A stretch of 60,643 bases of DNA from Agromyces sp. (GTDB lineage: Bacteria; Actinomycetota; Actinomycetes; Actinomycetales; Microbacteriaceae). Under the pieces are notes generated by a model that saw only the letters and a program-made list of their open reading frames with translations, did not search any database and was not told where the DNA came from. The DNA lies in contig JAPSJT010000002.1 in the NCBI GenBank assembly GCA_031178045.1, positions 1-60,643 of the forward strand, given 5' to 3'. Made by a program: the position numbers and the translations under genes. This document shows, one piece after another, positions 26,702 to 36,155 of the stretch; within the stretch, counting starts at the first letter, position 1, and each line of letters begins with the position of its first letter.

Positions 26702-26707
26702 TATCGT
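26702..26707 (+). promoter_or_regulatory. Probable -10 for the M3 peptidase gene
   Basis: TATCGT ends six bases before the ATG at 26714, with ATGACG 16 bp upstream as a fair -35. GAGGGG fills the gap before the start codon, so either a leaderless or a very short leader is possible. Confidence 0.45.
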
Positions 26708-26713
26708 GAGGGG

Positions 26714-28759
26714 ATGTCGTCGCACGCCAACCCGTTCCTGGCACCGAGCGGGCTCCCCTACCGGTTGCCGCCGTTCGCCGACATCACCGACGACGACTAT
26801 CGACCGGCCATCGAGCAGGGGATGTCGGAGCAGCGCGCCGAGGTCGCCGCGATCATCGCCGACGAGAGCACCCCGACGTTCGAGAACACGATCCTCCCAC
26901 TCGAGCTCAGCGGCCGATTGCTCCGTCGCGTGCTGCTCGTCTTCTACAACCGGAGTTCAGCCGACTCGAGCGACGCGGCCGATGCGCTCGAAGAGGAGCT
27001 CGCCCCCGTACTCGCCGCCCACCAGGATGCGATCCGCCTCGACCCCGCGCTCTACGCGCGGATCACGGAGCTGTACGACCGCCGGGACGCCCTCGACCTC
27101 GACGCCGAGTCGCGATATCTCGTCGAACGGTACCGCACCGAGTTCACCCTCGCGGGGGCGGCACTCGATGAAGCCGGCATCGCGAGGCTCCGCGCGATCA
27201 ACGAGCGGCTCTCGACGCTCAAGACCCGCTTCGAGAAGCACCTCCACGCCGACGCGAACGCGCGGGCCGTGCACGTCACTGATGCTCGCGAGCTCGACGG
27301 ACTCGCTCCCGAGCAGGTCGCGGCAGCAGCCTCGGCCGCCCGCGATCGCGGGCTCGACGGATGGCTCATCACGCTCGTGCTCCCCACCGGACACCCCTAC
27401 CTCGCCACGCTGACGAACGAAGCGACACGCGACCGGATCATGCTCGCGTCACGGGCGCGCGGCACCGAAGGCGAACACGACACCCGGCCCCTCATCGTGG
27501 AGATCACCCGGCTCCGTGCCGAGCGAGCGCGGCTGCTCGGTTTCGAGAACCACGCGGCCGCCGTCACGGCCGACTCGACGGCAGGAACGCCGGCCGCCGT
27601 CTCCGACCTCCTCGGCCGGCTGGCCCCCGCCGCCGCGGGGAACGCCCGGAAGGAGCAGGCGGCCCTGCAGGAGCGAGCCGACCATGCCGGGGCCCGGGTG
27701 ATCACCGCGGCCGACTGGGCGTTCCGCACCGAGGAGGTGCGTCGGGAGCGGTACCACGTCGATCGCGCGGCGGTACGTGAGTACTTCGAACTGGAGCGCG
27801 TGCTCCGCGATGGCGTGTTCTTCGCGGCATCCGCCCTCTACGGCGTGACCTTCACCGAGCGCGCCGATCTCGTCGGATACCACCCCGACGTGCGCGTGTT
27901 CGAGGTGCACGAGGAGGACGGCTCCCCCGTCGGGCTCTACCTCGGCGACTACCACACGCGCGACTCGAAGCGCGGCGGCGCATGGATGAACTCCCTCGTC
28001 GAGCAGTCGGAACTGCTCGGCACCCTGCCGGTCGTCGTCAACAACCTCAACGTTCCGAAACCCCCGCCTGGCGAGCCCACGCTGCTCTCCTTCGAGGAGG
28101 CGACGACGCTCTTCCACGAGTTCGGGCACGCCCTCCACGGCCTCTTCGCGCGCACCAGATACCCGTACTTCTCGGGAACCAGGGTGTTCCGCGACGTCGT
28201 CGAGTACCCGAGCCAGGTCAACGAGATGTGGCTGCTGCACCCCGAGGTGCTCGGGCGCTTCGCCATCCACCACGAGACGGGCGAGCGGATGCCCTCGTCC
28301 CTCGTCGAGGCACTGCTCGCGTCACGCGGCTTCAACGAGGGCTTCGCCACGAGCGAGTACCTCGGCGCCGCCCTGCTCGACCAGGCATGGCACACGATCG
28401 GACCCGACGCCGAGATCACGGATGTCGCGCAGTTCGAGGCCGCAGCGCTCGCCACGGCCGGTCTCGACAACCCGGTGGTACCGCCGCGCTATTCGAGCAC
28501 CTACTTCGCGCATGCGTTCTCGGGAGGGTACGACGCCGCTTACTACTCGTACATCTGGAGTGAGGTGCTCGACGCCGACACGGTGGCGTGGTTCGACGAG
28601 CACGGCGGGCTCACCCGGGAGAACGGCGAACGCTTCCGCCGGCTCGTGCTCGGCGTCGGCGGCAGCCGTGATCCGCTCGCGGCCTACCGCGAGTTCCGGG
28701 GTCGGGACGCATCGATCGCGCCGCTCCTCGAGCGGCGCGGGCTCGGGCCGTCGGACTGA
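26714..28759 (+). CDS. M3-family zinc metallopeptidase (oligopeptidase A / peptidyl-dipeptidase type)
   Basis: The 681-residue protein carries the zinc motif HEFGH at residues 468-472 (TLFHEFGHALHGLFART) and the downstream glutamate in VVEYPSQVNEMW. Near the C-terminus FAHAFSGGYDAAYYSYIWSEVLDAD forms the substrate-side segment of M3 peptidases. There is no signal peptide, so it is cytoplasmic and probably degrades short peptides. Peptidyl-dipeptidase (Dcp) and oligopeptidase A (PrlC) are both possible names. A hairpin terminator follows. Confidence 0.95.
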   Translation: MSSHANPFLAPSGLPYRLPPFADITDDDYRPAIEQGMSEQRAEVAAIIADESTPTFENTILPLELSGRLLRRVLLVFYNRSSADSSDAADALEEELAPVLAAHQDAIRLDPALYARITELYDRRDALDLDAESRYLVERYRTEFTLAGAALDEAGIARLRAINERLSTLKTRFEKHLHADANARAVHVTDARELDGLAPEQVAAAASAARDRGLDGWLITLVLPTGHPYLATLTNEATRDRIMLASRARGTEGEHDTRPLIVEITRLRAERARLLGFENHAAAVTADSTAGTPAAVSDLLGRLAPAAAGNARKEQAALQERADHAGARVITAADWAFRTEEVRRERYHVDRAAVREYFELERVLRDGVFFAASALYGVTFTERADLVGYHPDVRVFEVHEEDGSPVGLYLGDYHTRDSKRGGAWMNSLVEQSELLGTLPVVVNNLNVPKPPPGEPTLLSFEEATTLFHEFGHALHGLFARTRYPYFSGTRVFRDVVEYPSQVNEMWLLHPEVLGRFAIHHETGERMPSSLVEALLASRGFNEGFATSEYLGAALLDQAWHTIGPDAEITDVAQFEAAALATAGLDNPVVPPRYSSTYFAHAFSGGYDAAYYSYIWSEVLDADTVAWFDEHGGLTRENGERFRRLVLGVGGSRDPLAAYREFRGRDASIAPLLERRGLGPSD

Positions 28760-28772
28760 CGTCGTGAGACGA

Positions 28773-28806
28773 CGGATGCCCCGCGCACGACGGCACGGGG
28801 CATCCG
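28773..28806. terminator. Bidirectional hairpin terminator
   Basis: An 11-bp perfect inverted repeat (28773-28783 CGGATGCCCCG against 28796-28806) with a 12-base loop lies between the convergent M3 peptidase and sufT-like genes. Confidence 0.7.
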
Positions 28807-28825
28807 GAATCGGCTGCGGCGACGG

Positions 28826-29155
28826 CTAGATCGCGAAGCCGAGAGCGCGCATCATGTCGCGCCCGTCGTCGGTGATGCGCTCGGGACCCCACGGCGGCAT
28901 CCACACCCAGTTGATGCGGAAGGCCTCGACGGTGCCGTCGAGCGCCTCGGCGGTCTGTTCCTCGATGACGTCGGTGAGGGGGCATCCGGCGCTCGTCAGG
29001 GTCATGTGGATGACGAGGGCGTCGTGCTCCTCGTCCCAGCCGAGGTCGTAGATGAGGCCCAGGTCGACGATGTTCACCCCGAGTTCGGGGTCCATGACGT
29101 CTTTCAGCGCCTCGGTGACCTGGTCGTAGCGCTCGGGAGCGAGAGAGGTGACCAT
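28826..29155 (-). CDS. Metal-sulfur cluster assembly factor (SufT/MIP18-like)
   Basis: The 109-residue DUF59-type protein has DPELGVNIVDLGLIYDLGWDEEHDALVIHMTLTSAGCPLTDVIEEQ, with the conserved TSAGCPL cysteine loop of Fe-S maturation factors. It follows sufC on the same strand by 20 bp. TAGAAT ends exactly six bases before its ATG and no binding site is present, which suggests that the gene can also be expressed from its own promoter as a leaderless mRNA. Confidence 0.93.
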   Translation of the reverse strand: MVTSLAPERYDQVTEALKDVMDPELGVNIVDLGLIYDLGWDEEHDALVIHMTLTSAGCPLTDVIEEQTAEALDGTVEAFRINWVWMPPWGPERITDDGRDMMRALGFAI

Positions 29156-29161
29156 GATGCG

Positions 29162-29167
29162 ATTCTA
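29162..29167 (-). promoter_or_regulatory. Probable -10 for leaderless sufT-like mRNA
   Basis: TAGAAT on the minus strand lies between sufC and the sufT-like gene and ends six bases before the ATG at 29155. No Shine-Dalgarno sequence occurs in between. Confidence 0.55.
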
Positions 29168-29175
29168 GCCGCGCC

Positions 29176-29946
<771 letters not shown>

Positions 29947-29994
29947 GATGGTGGGGATCTCTTTCGGTTGCCGGCCGTTCCGGGCCGGAAGTGG

Positions 29995-30321
29995 TCAGAC
30001 GGTCAGCTTGACCGAGGGGTCGATGTGGACGTCGCCGTCTTTCAGCTCGACCTGGAAGACCGGGACGGGCTCGTAGGCGGGCAGGGTGAGCGGCTTGCCG
30101 GTCTTCAGCGAGAACTTGGAGCCGTGGGCCCAGCACTCGAGGGTGTCGTCCTCGACGAATCCCTCGGCGAGGGAGATGTCGCCGTGGGTGCAGGTGTCGC
30201 CGATCGCGAACACGTCACCCGCAGCATCCTTCACGACCGCGATCGGAACGCCGTCGAGCACGAAGCGCGACGCCTCGTTCACGGCGAGGTCGTCGACGGC
30301 GCAGACACGAACGGATGCCAC
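29995..30321 (-). CDS. Rieske-type [2Fe-2S] ferredoxin in the SUF operon
   Basis: The 108-residue protein has the Rieske cluster ligands C44-x-H46 (DTCTHGDIS) and C63-x2-H66 (LECWAHGSKF). It resembles small ferredoxin components of non-heme oxygenases. In actinobacterial suf operons a Rieske protein of this kind often sits between sufD and sufC; its exact role, electron supply or cluster transfer, is not established. The start is GTG at 30321, one base after the sufD stop region. Confidence 0.95.
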   Translation of the reverse strand: MASVRVCAVDDLAVNEASRFVLDGVPIAVVKDAAGDVFAIGDTCTHGDISLAEGFVEDDTLECWAHGSKFSLKTGKPLTLPAYEPVPVFQVELKDGDVHIDPSVKLTV

Positions 30322-30322
30322 G

Positions 30323-31504
30323 TCAGCGCCCCTCGAGTTCGGCTTCGAGCGCCGCGGTCAGGCGCGCTTCGAGATCGGGCGAACCGATCTTCTGCACGAT
30401 CTCGGTGAGGAAGCCGCGCACCACGAGGCGGCGTGCTTCGCCTTCGCTGATGCCGCGCGCCATGAGGTAGAACAGCTGCTCGTCGTCGAAGCGCCCGGTC
30501 GCGCTCGCGTGTCCGGCGCCCTCGATGTCGCCGGTCTCGATCTCGAGGTTCGGCACGGAGTCGGCTCGCGTGCCGTCGGTGAGCACGAGGTTGCGGTTCT
30601 GCTCGTAGCTGTCGGTGCCGGCCGCGGCGTTGCCGATGAGCACGTCGCCGATCCACACGCTGCGCGCGCCATCGCCCTGCAGCGCACCCTTGTAGGTGAC
30701 CCGGCTCCGGGTGTGCGGCGCGTCGTGGTGCACGTACACCTGCTGCTCGAGGTGCTGACCCGCATCGGCGAAGTAGAGGCCGAGCGCCTCGACGTCGGAA
30801 CCCTGCTCGGCCAGGTGCGTCGACGGGTTCACCCGCACGACCTTGCCGCCGAGCGAGACGACGATGTGCTTGAGGAAGGAGTCGCGGCCGAGCCGCGCGA
30901 AGTGGCTCGCGAGGTGCACCGCGTCGTCGTCCCACTCCTGGAGCGAGACGACCGTCAGGGAGGCTCCCTCGCCGACGACGATCTCGACGTTCTCGGTGAG
31001 GCGGGCCTCGCCGGCGCCGCGGAGCACGACGAGGCCGCGGCTGTTCGGCGCCGCCTCGATCACGGTGTGGGCCGCCCGGGGCGTCGTGCCGAGGCCGCTT
31101 CGGGTGATGGCGGCGATCTTCTCCTCTTCGCCGGTGACGCTCACGAAGAGGGCCTCGCCGAAGCTCGACCAGGCGTTGGCGGATGCGCGCTCTTCGGGTG
31201 TGCCGGCGCGGCCGATGCGAGCGTCGTCGCGGGCGATCCACGAGACGTCGACGCCCGGGGCATCCGCCGTCTCGATCGGGAGCCGGGCGCCGTCGAGCTC
31301 GCCGCCCGTGAGGTCGGCGAACGCGGCGACCGGCGAGAGCTTCCACTCGTGCTCGCGACCCGTGACGGGCGCGAAGTCCTCGACGTTCACCGAGCGGAAT
31401 CGTTCGGAGCGGGTCTGGACCGGGATGATCGGGCCGTCCGAGTGCGGCCGGAAGCCGTGCTGCTCGGCTGTGGGCATGGCTGTGCTCTGCATTGCGGCGG
31501 TCAT
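30323..31504 (-). CDS. sufD: Fe-S cluster assembly protein SufD
   Basis: The 393-residue scaffold subunit has the C-terminal family block VLTDGTRADSVPNLEIETGDIEGAGHASATGRFDDEQLFYLMARGISEGEARRLVVRGFL. This shared SufB/SufD beta-helix region includes a conserved histidine. SufD pairs with SufB and SufC. It follows sufB with a two-base gap, so the two are probably co-translated. Confidence 0.97.
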   Translation of the reverse strand: MTAAMQSTAMPTAEQHGFRPHSDGPIIPVQTRSERFRSVNVEDFAPVTGREHEWKLSPVAAFADLTGGELDGARLPIETADAPGVDVSWIARDDARIGRAGTPEERASANAWSSFGEALFVSVTGEEEKIAAITRSGLGTTPRAAHTVIEAAPNSRGLVVLRGAGEARLTENVEIVVGEGASLTVVSLQEWDDDAVHLASHFARLGRDSFLKHIVVSLGGKVVRVNPSTHLAEQGSDVEALGLYFADAGQHLEQQVYVHHDAPHTRSRVTYKGALQGDGARSVWIGDVLIGNAAAGTDSYEQNRNLVLTDGTRADSVPNLEIETGDIEGAGHASATGRFDDEQLFYLMARGISEGEARRLVVRGFLTEIVQKIGSPDLEARLTAALEAELEGR

Positions 31505-31506
31505 CC

Positions 31507-32925
31507 CTAGCCGACCGATCCTTCCATGCCCATCTCGATGAGCTTGTTGAGTTCCATCGCGTACTCCATGGGGAGCTCGCGCGCGATGGGCTCGATGAAG
31601 CCGCGCACGATCATGGCCATGGCCTCGTCTTCGGGCAGTCCGCGGGACATGAGGTAGAAGAGCTGCTCCTCGCTCACCTTGGAGACGGTGGCCTCATGGC
31701 CGAGCACGACGTCGTCGACGCGGATGTCGATCGCCGGGTAGGTGTCGGAGCGGGAGATGGTGTCGACGAGCAGGGCGTCGCAGCGAACGGTGTTCGCCGA
31801 GTGGTGCGCGTTGGCGTCCACTCGCACCTCGCCGCGGTAGCCCGCACGACCACCGCCGCGAGCGATCGACTTCGAGACGATCGAGGACTGCGTGTACGGC
31901 GCCATGTGGATCATCTTGGCGCCGGCATCCTGGTGCTGGCCGGGGCCCGCGAAGGCGACCGAGAGCGTCTCGCCCTTGGCGTGCTCGCCCATGAGGAAGA
32001 TCGACGGGTACTTCATCGTGACCTTCGAGCCGATGTTGCCGTCGACCCACTCCATGGTGGCGCCCTCGGCGGCCGTGGCGCGCTTCGTGACGAGGTTGTA
32101 GACGTTGTTCGACCAGTTCTGGATCGTCGTGTACCGGACGCGCGCGTTCTTCTTCACGATGATCTCGACCACCGCCGAGTGCAGCGAGTCTGACTTGTAG
32201 ATCGGGGCGGTGCAGCCCTCGATGTAGTGCACGTAGGAGCCCTCGTCGGCGATGATCAGCGTGCGCTCGAACTGGCCCATGTTCTCGGTGTTGATGCGGA
32301 AGTAGGCCTGCAGCGGGATCTCGACGTGCACGCCCGGCGGCACGTAGACGAAGGAGCCGCCCGACCACACCGCCGTGTTCAGTGCCGCGAACTTGTTGTC
32401 GCCGGCCGGGATCACCGTGCCGAAGTACTCCTCGAAGAACTCGGGGTGCTCCTTCAGCGCCGTGTCGGTGTCCATGAAGATGACACCCTTGCGCTCGAGC
32501 TCCTCGTTGATCTGGTGGTAGACGACCTCGGACTCGTACTGCGCGGCGACGCCGGCGACGAGCCGCTGGCGCTCCGCCTCGGGGATGCCGAGCCGCTCGT
32601 AGGTGTTCTTGATGTCGTCGGGCAGGTCTTCCCAGGTCTGGGCCTGCTTCTCGGTCGAGCGCACGAAGTACTTGATGTTGTCGAAGTCGATCTCCGACAG
32701 GTCGGCGCCCCACGTCGGCATCGGCTTGCGCTCGAAGAGCTGCAGGCCGCGCTGGCGGCGCTGGAGCATCCATTCGGGCTCACCCTTCAGGCGCGAGATG
32801 TCGGCGACGACCTCGGGCGAGACGCCGCGTCGGGCGGATGCCCCGGCGACGTCGGAGTCGGCCCAGCCGAACTCGTAGACACCGAGTCCTTCCAGTTCGG
32901 GGCGGTCGATCAGTACGTCCGTCAT
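31507..32925 (-). CDS. sufB: Fe-S cluster assembly protein SufB
   Basis: The 472-residue scaffold has the family motifs [46 protein letters not shown] and [23 protein letters not shown]. It is the first gene of the operon; GAGGAGAAGAGGGAG precedes the ATG. The sufR repressor gene often found upstream in actinobacteria is missing; heme A synthase lies divergently instead. Cysteine desulfurase (sufS) and sufU are also not in this cluster. Confidence 0.98.
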   Translation of the reverse strand: MTDVLIDRPELEGLGVYEFGWADSDVAGASARRGVSPEVVADISRLKGEPEWMLQRRQRGLQLFERKPMPTWGADLSEIDFDNIKYFVRSTEKQAQTWEDLPDDIKNTYERLGIPEAERQRLVAGVAAQYESEVVYHQINEELERKGVIFMDTDTALKEHPEFFEEYFGTVIPAGDNKFAALNTAVWSGGSFVYVPPGVHVEIPLQAYFRINTENMGQFERTLIIADEGSYVHYIEGCTAPIYKSDSLHSAVVEIIVKKNARVRYTTIQNWSNNVYNLVTKRATAAEGATMEWVDGNIGSKVTMKYPSIFLMGEHAKGETLSVAFAGPGQHQDAGAKMIHMAPYTQSSIVSKSIARGGGRAGYRGEVRVDANAHHSANTVRCDALLVDTISRSDTYPAIDIRVDDVVLGHEATVSKVSEEQLFYLMSRGLPEDEAMAMIVRGFIEPIARELPMEYAMELNKLIEMGMEGSVG

Positions 32926-33174
32926 GCTCTCCCTCTTCTCCTCCCGTGCAACCAGATATGAGTCCGGCTCATTCCCCTCGCGAGTCGAGGTGCTCGGTGA
33001 GTGGGCGATGATGTGCGGGTGGCGTCAGTGCGAACCTAAGATGGCTGGGAACCCGCATCGCGCATTCGCGCGCCTCGCTGGGAACTCCAACCCCTCAAGT
33101 CTATAGGGTCGCCGTGCTGGTGGGTCAGACCTCCCAGTACCATCACAGGCCGCCCGGATCAGGATCGAACGAGC
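32926..33174. promoter_or_regulatory. Divergent sufB/ctaA promoter region
   Basis: The 249-bp gap holds candidates for both directions. On the plus strand TATAGG (33102-33107) has TGGGAA 17 bp upstream, giving a ctaA leader of about 60 nt. On the minus strand TAGGTT (33033-33038) could serve sufB with a ~100-nt leader. Neither -35 is strong. I see no clear operator. Confidence 0.35.
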
Positions 33175-34101
33175 GTGAACCGCTTCATCGCGTGGCTGCC
33201 CGACCGCGTCGACGGCAGGATCCGCCTCTTCGCCTGGCTGTCGTTCATCGCCGAGACGATGATCATCGCCACGGGCGGCGCCGTGCGGCTGACCGGTTCG
33301 GGGCTCGGATGCCCGACGTGGCCGACGTGTACCGCCGACTCGCTCATCCCGACCGAGGAGCTCACTTACCACTCGCTCATCGAGTTCGGCAACCGCATGA
33401 TGACCGGCGTCGTCGGCATCATCGCGCTCGTGCTCTTCGTGCTCGTCTGGCGCATCCGCACCGAGCGCCGAGACCTCTTCGTGCTCACGTTCGTCATCGG
33501 CGCCGGCGTCGTCGCGCAGGCCATCGTGGGCGGCATCACCGTCTGGACCGGACTCAATCCGTTCATCGTGGGCTTCCACTACCTCTCGTCGCTCCTGCTC
33601 GTCTGCGTGTCCGCGGCGATCCTCGCCAGGCTCGATGCGGTTCCCGGCGCCCGTGAGCTCGCAGTGCCCCGCTGGTACGCCGCGCTCGCGCACTCCACGA
33701 CGGCGGTGCTCTTCGTCTCGATCGTGTTCGGCGTGCTCACGACCGGCTCCGGGCCGCACTCGGGCGACGCCGACGCCGGCCGAACGGGCTTCGACTCCGA
33801 GTTCCTCGAGCACGTGCACGCGTGGCCGGGGTATGCGGTGTTCGTGCTCACCGTCGCCCTCGTCGCCGCGGCCTGGCGGCTCCGCCTCCCGACGCTCCGC
33901 TGGAGCATCGCACTGCTCGCCGTCGAGCTCGTGCAGATCGCGGTCGGGCTCTACCAGGCGCGCAATGGCCTGCCGCCGCTCGCGGTCGGCGTGCACATGG
34001 TGCTCGCCGCGTTGACCGCGGCCGCGATGACGATCGTCGTGCTGCGCCTGAAGCGACCGGTCACCGCCGACCGGCCGGTGGAGGCATCCGTCGGCGCATG
34101 A
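33175..34101 (+). CDS. ctaA: Heme A synthase
   Basis: CtaA oxidises the C8 methyl of heme O to give heme A for cytochrome aa3 oxidase. The 308-residue protein has about eight transmembrane helices. Family motifs include GGAVRLTGSGLGCPTWPTC near the N-terminus and, later, TGSGPHSGDADAGRTGF and EFLEHVHAWPGYAVFV with heme-ligand histidines. The start is GTG at 33175. The next gene overlaps its stop (ATGA). The heme O synthase ctaB lies 0.8 kb away and converges, so heme A synthesis is clustered here. Confidence 0.96.
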   Translation: MNRFIAWLPDRVDGRIRLFAWLSFIAETMIIATGGAVRLTGSGLGCPTWPTCTADSLIPTEELTYHSLIEFGNRMMTGVVGIIALVLFVLVWRIRTERRDLFVLTFVIGAGVVAQAIVGGITVWTGLNPFIVGFHYLSSLLLVCVSAAILARLDAVPGARELAVPRWYAALAHSTTAVLFVSIVFGVLTTGSGPHSGDADAGRTGFDSEFLEHVHAWPGYAVFVLTVALVAAAWRLRLPTLRWSIALLAVELVQIAVGLYQARNGLPPLAVGVHMVLAALTAAAMTIVVLRLKRPVTADRPVEASVGA

Positions 34102-34691
34102 GGATCGAGCACCGCGGACGAGTGCCGCGCATCCATCCCGGCGCGACGATCGCACCCGGGGCGATCGTCTCGGGCGACGTCGTCATCGAGGCCGGAGCGC
34201 GGATCCTGCACGGTGCGGTCCTCACCGCCGAGGACGGTGCGGTGCGGGTCGGCGCCGAGACGGTCGTGCTCGAGCATGCTGTCGTGCGAGGTCGGGCGGG
34301 GCATCCGGCGATCATCGGGTCTCACGTCATGGTCGGCCCGCACGCGCACGTGAACGGCGCGACCATCGGCGACCGCGCGTTCATCGCCACTGGCGCATCG
34401 GTGTTCCCCGGCGCCGTCGTCGGCGACGACGCGGAGGTGCGCATCAACGGCGTGGTCCAGGTGAACACTGCCCTCGAGCCGGGCGCGGTCGTGCCCATCG
34501 GCTGGGTCGCCGTGGGGTCGCCTGCCCGCATCATCTCCCCCGACCGGCACGAGGAGATCTGGGCCGTGCAGCAGACCCTCGACTTCCCCGGCACCGTCTA
34601 CGGCGTGGAGCGGGCCGCGGGCATGGCCGAGATCATGCGCCGCCAGAGCGCCTTCTACGGCGCGCACGATGACGATCGCCTCACCGACTGA
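34098..34691 (+). CDS. Gamma-carbonic-anhydrase-like hexapeptide-repeat protein
   Basis: The 197-residue protein has a left-handed beta-helix made of hexapeptide repeats (HPGATIAPGAIVSGDVVIEAG, IIGSHVMVGPHAHV, SVFPGAVVGDDAEV). In canonical gamma carbonic anhydrases a G-H-x-A-x-x-H-G segment supplies two zinc ligands. Here the matching segment reads G-P-H-A-H-V-N-G (residues 80-87), so both positions are changed while histidines occur at 82 and 84. Carbonic anhydrase activity is therefore uncertain; acyltransferase or a scaffolding role are alternatives. It is translationally coupled to ctaA. Confidence 0.85.
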   Translation: MRIEHRGRVPRIHPGATIAPGAIVSGDVVIEAGARILHGAVLTAEDGAVRVGAETVVLEHAVVRGRAGHPAIIGSHVMVGPHAHVNGATIGDRAFIATGASVFPGAVVGDDAEVRINGVVQVNTALEPGAVVPIGWVAVGSPARIISPDRHEEIWAVQQTLDFPGTVYGVERAAGMAEIMRRQSAFYGAHDDDRLTD

Positions 34692-34912
34692 CCCGTGCGA
34701 TCGCGCTCGTCCGCGAGGCGGTGCACCAGCCGTGCGAGCTCGACACGATTCTCCGTGCCGGTGTTCGCGAGCAGATGCGAGATGTGGGTGCTCACCGTCT
34801 TCTCGCTGATCACGAGCGCACGAGCGATCTCGGAGTTCAGGAGGACCGCCCGATGGCGCATCTCCGCCCCGAGCGGATCGTGGAGTGAGCCCGCCGGTGG
34901 GCGGCTGCCGCC
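34655..34912 (-). pseudogene. Remnant of a LuxR-family regulator (C-terminal helix-turn-helix only)
   Basis: In the minus-strand frame that continues directly from the ctaB stop codon, the sequence NSEIARALVISEKTVSTHISHLL (about 34769-34837) followed by GTENRVELARLV is a clear LuxR/GerE DNA-recognition helix pair. The usual LTPREREVL start of the domain is replaced by unrelated residues and no sensor domain is present. A 68-residue frame opens at ATG 34861 but has no ribosome binding site. The 3' end overlaps the end of the convergent hexapeptide gene. It looks like a decayed or truncated gene. Confidence 0.75.
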
Positions 34913-35833
34913 TCAGAAGGGAAGCAGCGGGTCGACGCCGATCGCGAGGAAGAGCAGCGACAGGTACGCGATCGAGCCGTGGAAGACCCGCATGGGCGAG
35001 ACCTGCTCGTGGCGGATCGCGAGGTTGTAGAGGCGGTGCGTCTCGGCGATGAACCAGACGCCGGTGACGACCGCGACGGTCGAGTAGACGAGACCCATGC
35101 CGGCGATCGGGATGAGCAGGAGCGAGCACGCGACGGTGGCCCAGGCGTAGAGGATGACCTGCAGGCCGACCTGCGCGCGGCCTCGCACGACGGCGAGCAT
35201 CGGCACGCCCGCAGCGGCGTAGTCGTCTTTGTACTTCATGGAGAGCGGCCAGTAGTGCGGCGGCGTCCACAGGAAGATGATCATGAAGAGGATGAACGGG
35301 GCCCAGCTGAGGCTCTCGGTCACGGCGGCCCAGCCGATGAGCACGGGCATGCAGCCGGCGATGCCGCCCCAGACGATGTTCTGCGCGGTGCGGCGCTTCA
35401 GGATGAGGCTGTAGAAGACGACGTAGAGCAGGATGGCGGCGAGCGAGAGCAGCGCGGCGAGCCAGTTCGTGAAGAGCCACAGCCAGGCGATGGATGCCAC
35501 GCCGAGGCCGTACGCGAACACGAGGGCCTCGCGGTCGCTCAGCTCGCCCGTCACGAGCGGCCGCCCCTGCGTGCGCTTCATGAGCCGATCGATGTCACGG
35601 TCGATGTAGCAGTTGAAGGCTCCGGCGGAACCCGCGCTCATCGCGCCGCCGACGAGGGTGGCGAGCAGGAGCCAGAGGTCGGGCAGCCCGTTCTGGGCGA
35701 GGATCATCGTGGGTGCGGTCACGACGAGCAGCAGTTCGATGACCCGCGGCTTCGTGAGGGCGAGGTACGCCGAGAGCTTTCGCCGTACCGTCATCGCCGG
35801 TCGCGACTCGCGAGTGTCTACGGCTACCTGCAT
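34913..35833 (-). CDS. ctaB: Protoheme IX farnesyltransferase (heme O synthase)
   Basis: CtaB adds a farnesyl group to heme B, the step before CtaA. The 306-residue UbiA-family protein has about nine transmembrane helices and the prenyl-diphosphate motif [20 protein letters not shown], with N-x3-D-x3-D metal-binding spacing. The second loop is [23 protein letters not shown] and a third is [16 protein letters not shown]. The ATG at 35833 has AGAGGAACG just upstream. A TAGAAT at 35887-35892 is a likely -10. Confidence 0.97.
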   Translation of the reverse strand: MQVAVDTRESRPAMTVRRKLSAYLALTKPRVIELLLVVTAPTMILAQNGLPDLWLLLATLVGGAMSAGSAGAFNCYIDRDIDRLMKRTQGRPLVTGELSDREALVFAYGLGVASIAWLWLFTNWLAALLSLAAILLYVVFYSLILKRRTAQNIVWGGIAGCMPVLIGWAAVTESLSWAPFILFMIIFLWTPPHYWPLSMKYKDDYAAAGVPMLAVVRGRAQVGLQVILYAWATVACSLLLIPIAGMGLVYSTVAVVTGVWFIAETHRLYNLAIRHEQVSPMRVFHGSIAYLSLLFLAIGVDPLLPF

Positions 35834-36155
35834 CGTTCCTCTTCCGGGCGCGAGCGCGTTCGGCAAGCCTCGCGCGACCCCAGACGATTCTAGGCCATGC
35901 CCGCCGCACCGCCGTTCGGAATGCGCTTTCCGCCTCACATGACGCGGCGCCCCGTGTGAGTCACGGCCCGTCACACAACGGCTGCTGATCCATATACTGA
36001 GGAGTGCGCGCCCGGCTTCACGGGTTCGATCAGGCAGGCCCACGGAACGCGGCACCCGGTCGGATCCCCCGCCTGGCGGAACCGCGCCGCAACGTCCTCG
36101 GCGGGTCGGGCCGGACGGTTCCCGACGCCGTCACGATCGGAAGGAACAGCACCTC
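35834..36155. promoter_or_regulatory. ctaB/tkt divergent promoter region
   Basis: This 322-bp stretch has no supportable gene. On the minus strand TAGAAT (35887-35892) probably serves ctaB. On the plus strand TATACT (35993-35998) probably serves tkt and gives a GC-rich leader of about 150 nt. A dyad GTGTGA-N11-TCACAC (35954-35976) overlaps the expected -35 position of the tkt promoter, so a repressor could bind there. The leader holds several short inverted repeats but no riboswitch that I recognise. Confidence 0.5.

Noticed and set aside
33025-34155. A 376-codon open frame on the minus strand spanning the sufB-ctaA gap
   Set aside because: Antisense to ctaA, Arg/Glu/His-rich without any family motif; ctaA has its full set of membrane segments.
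35954-35976. CRP/FNR-type site in front of tkt
   Set aside because: The half-sites look similar but the spacer is 11 rather than 6 bases, so it was kept only as an unassigned dyad.
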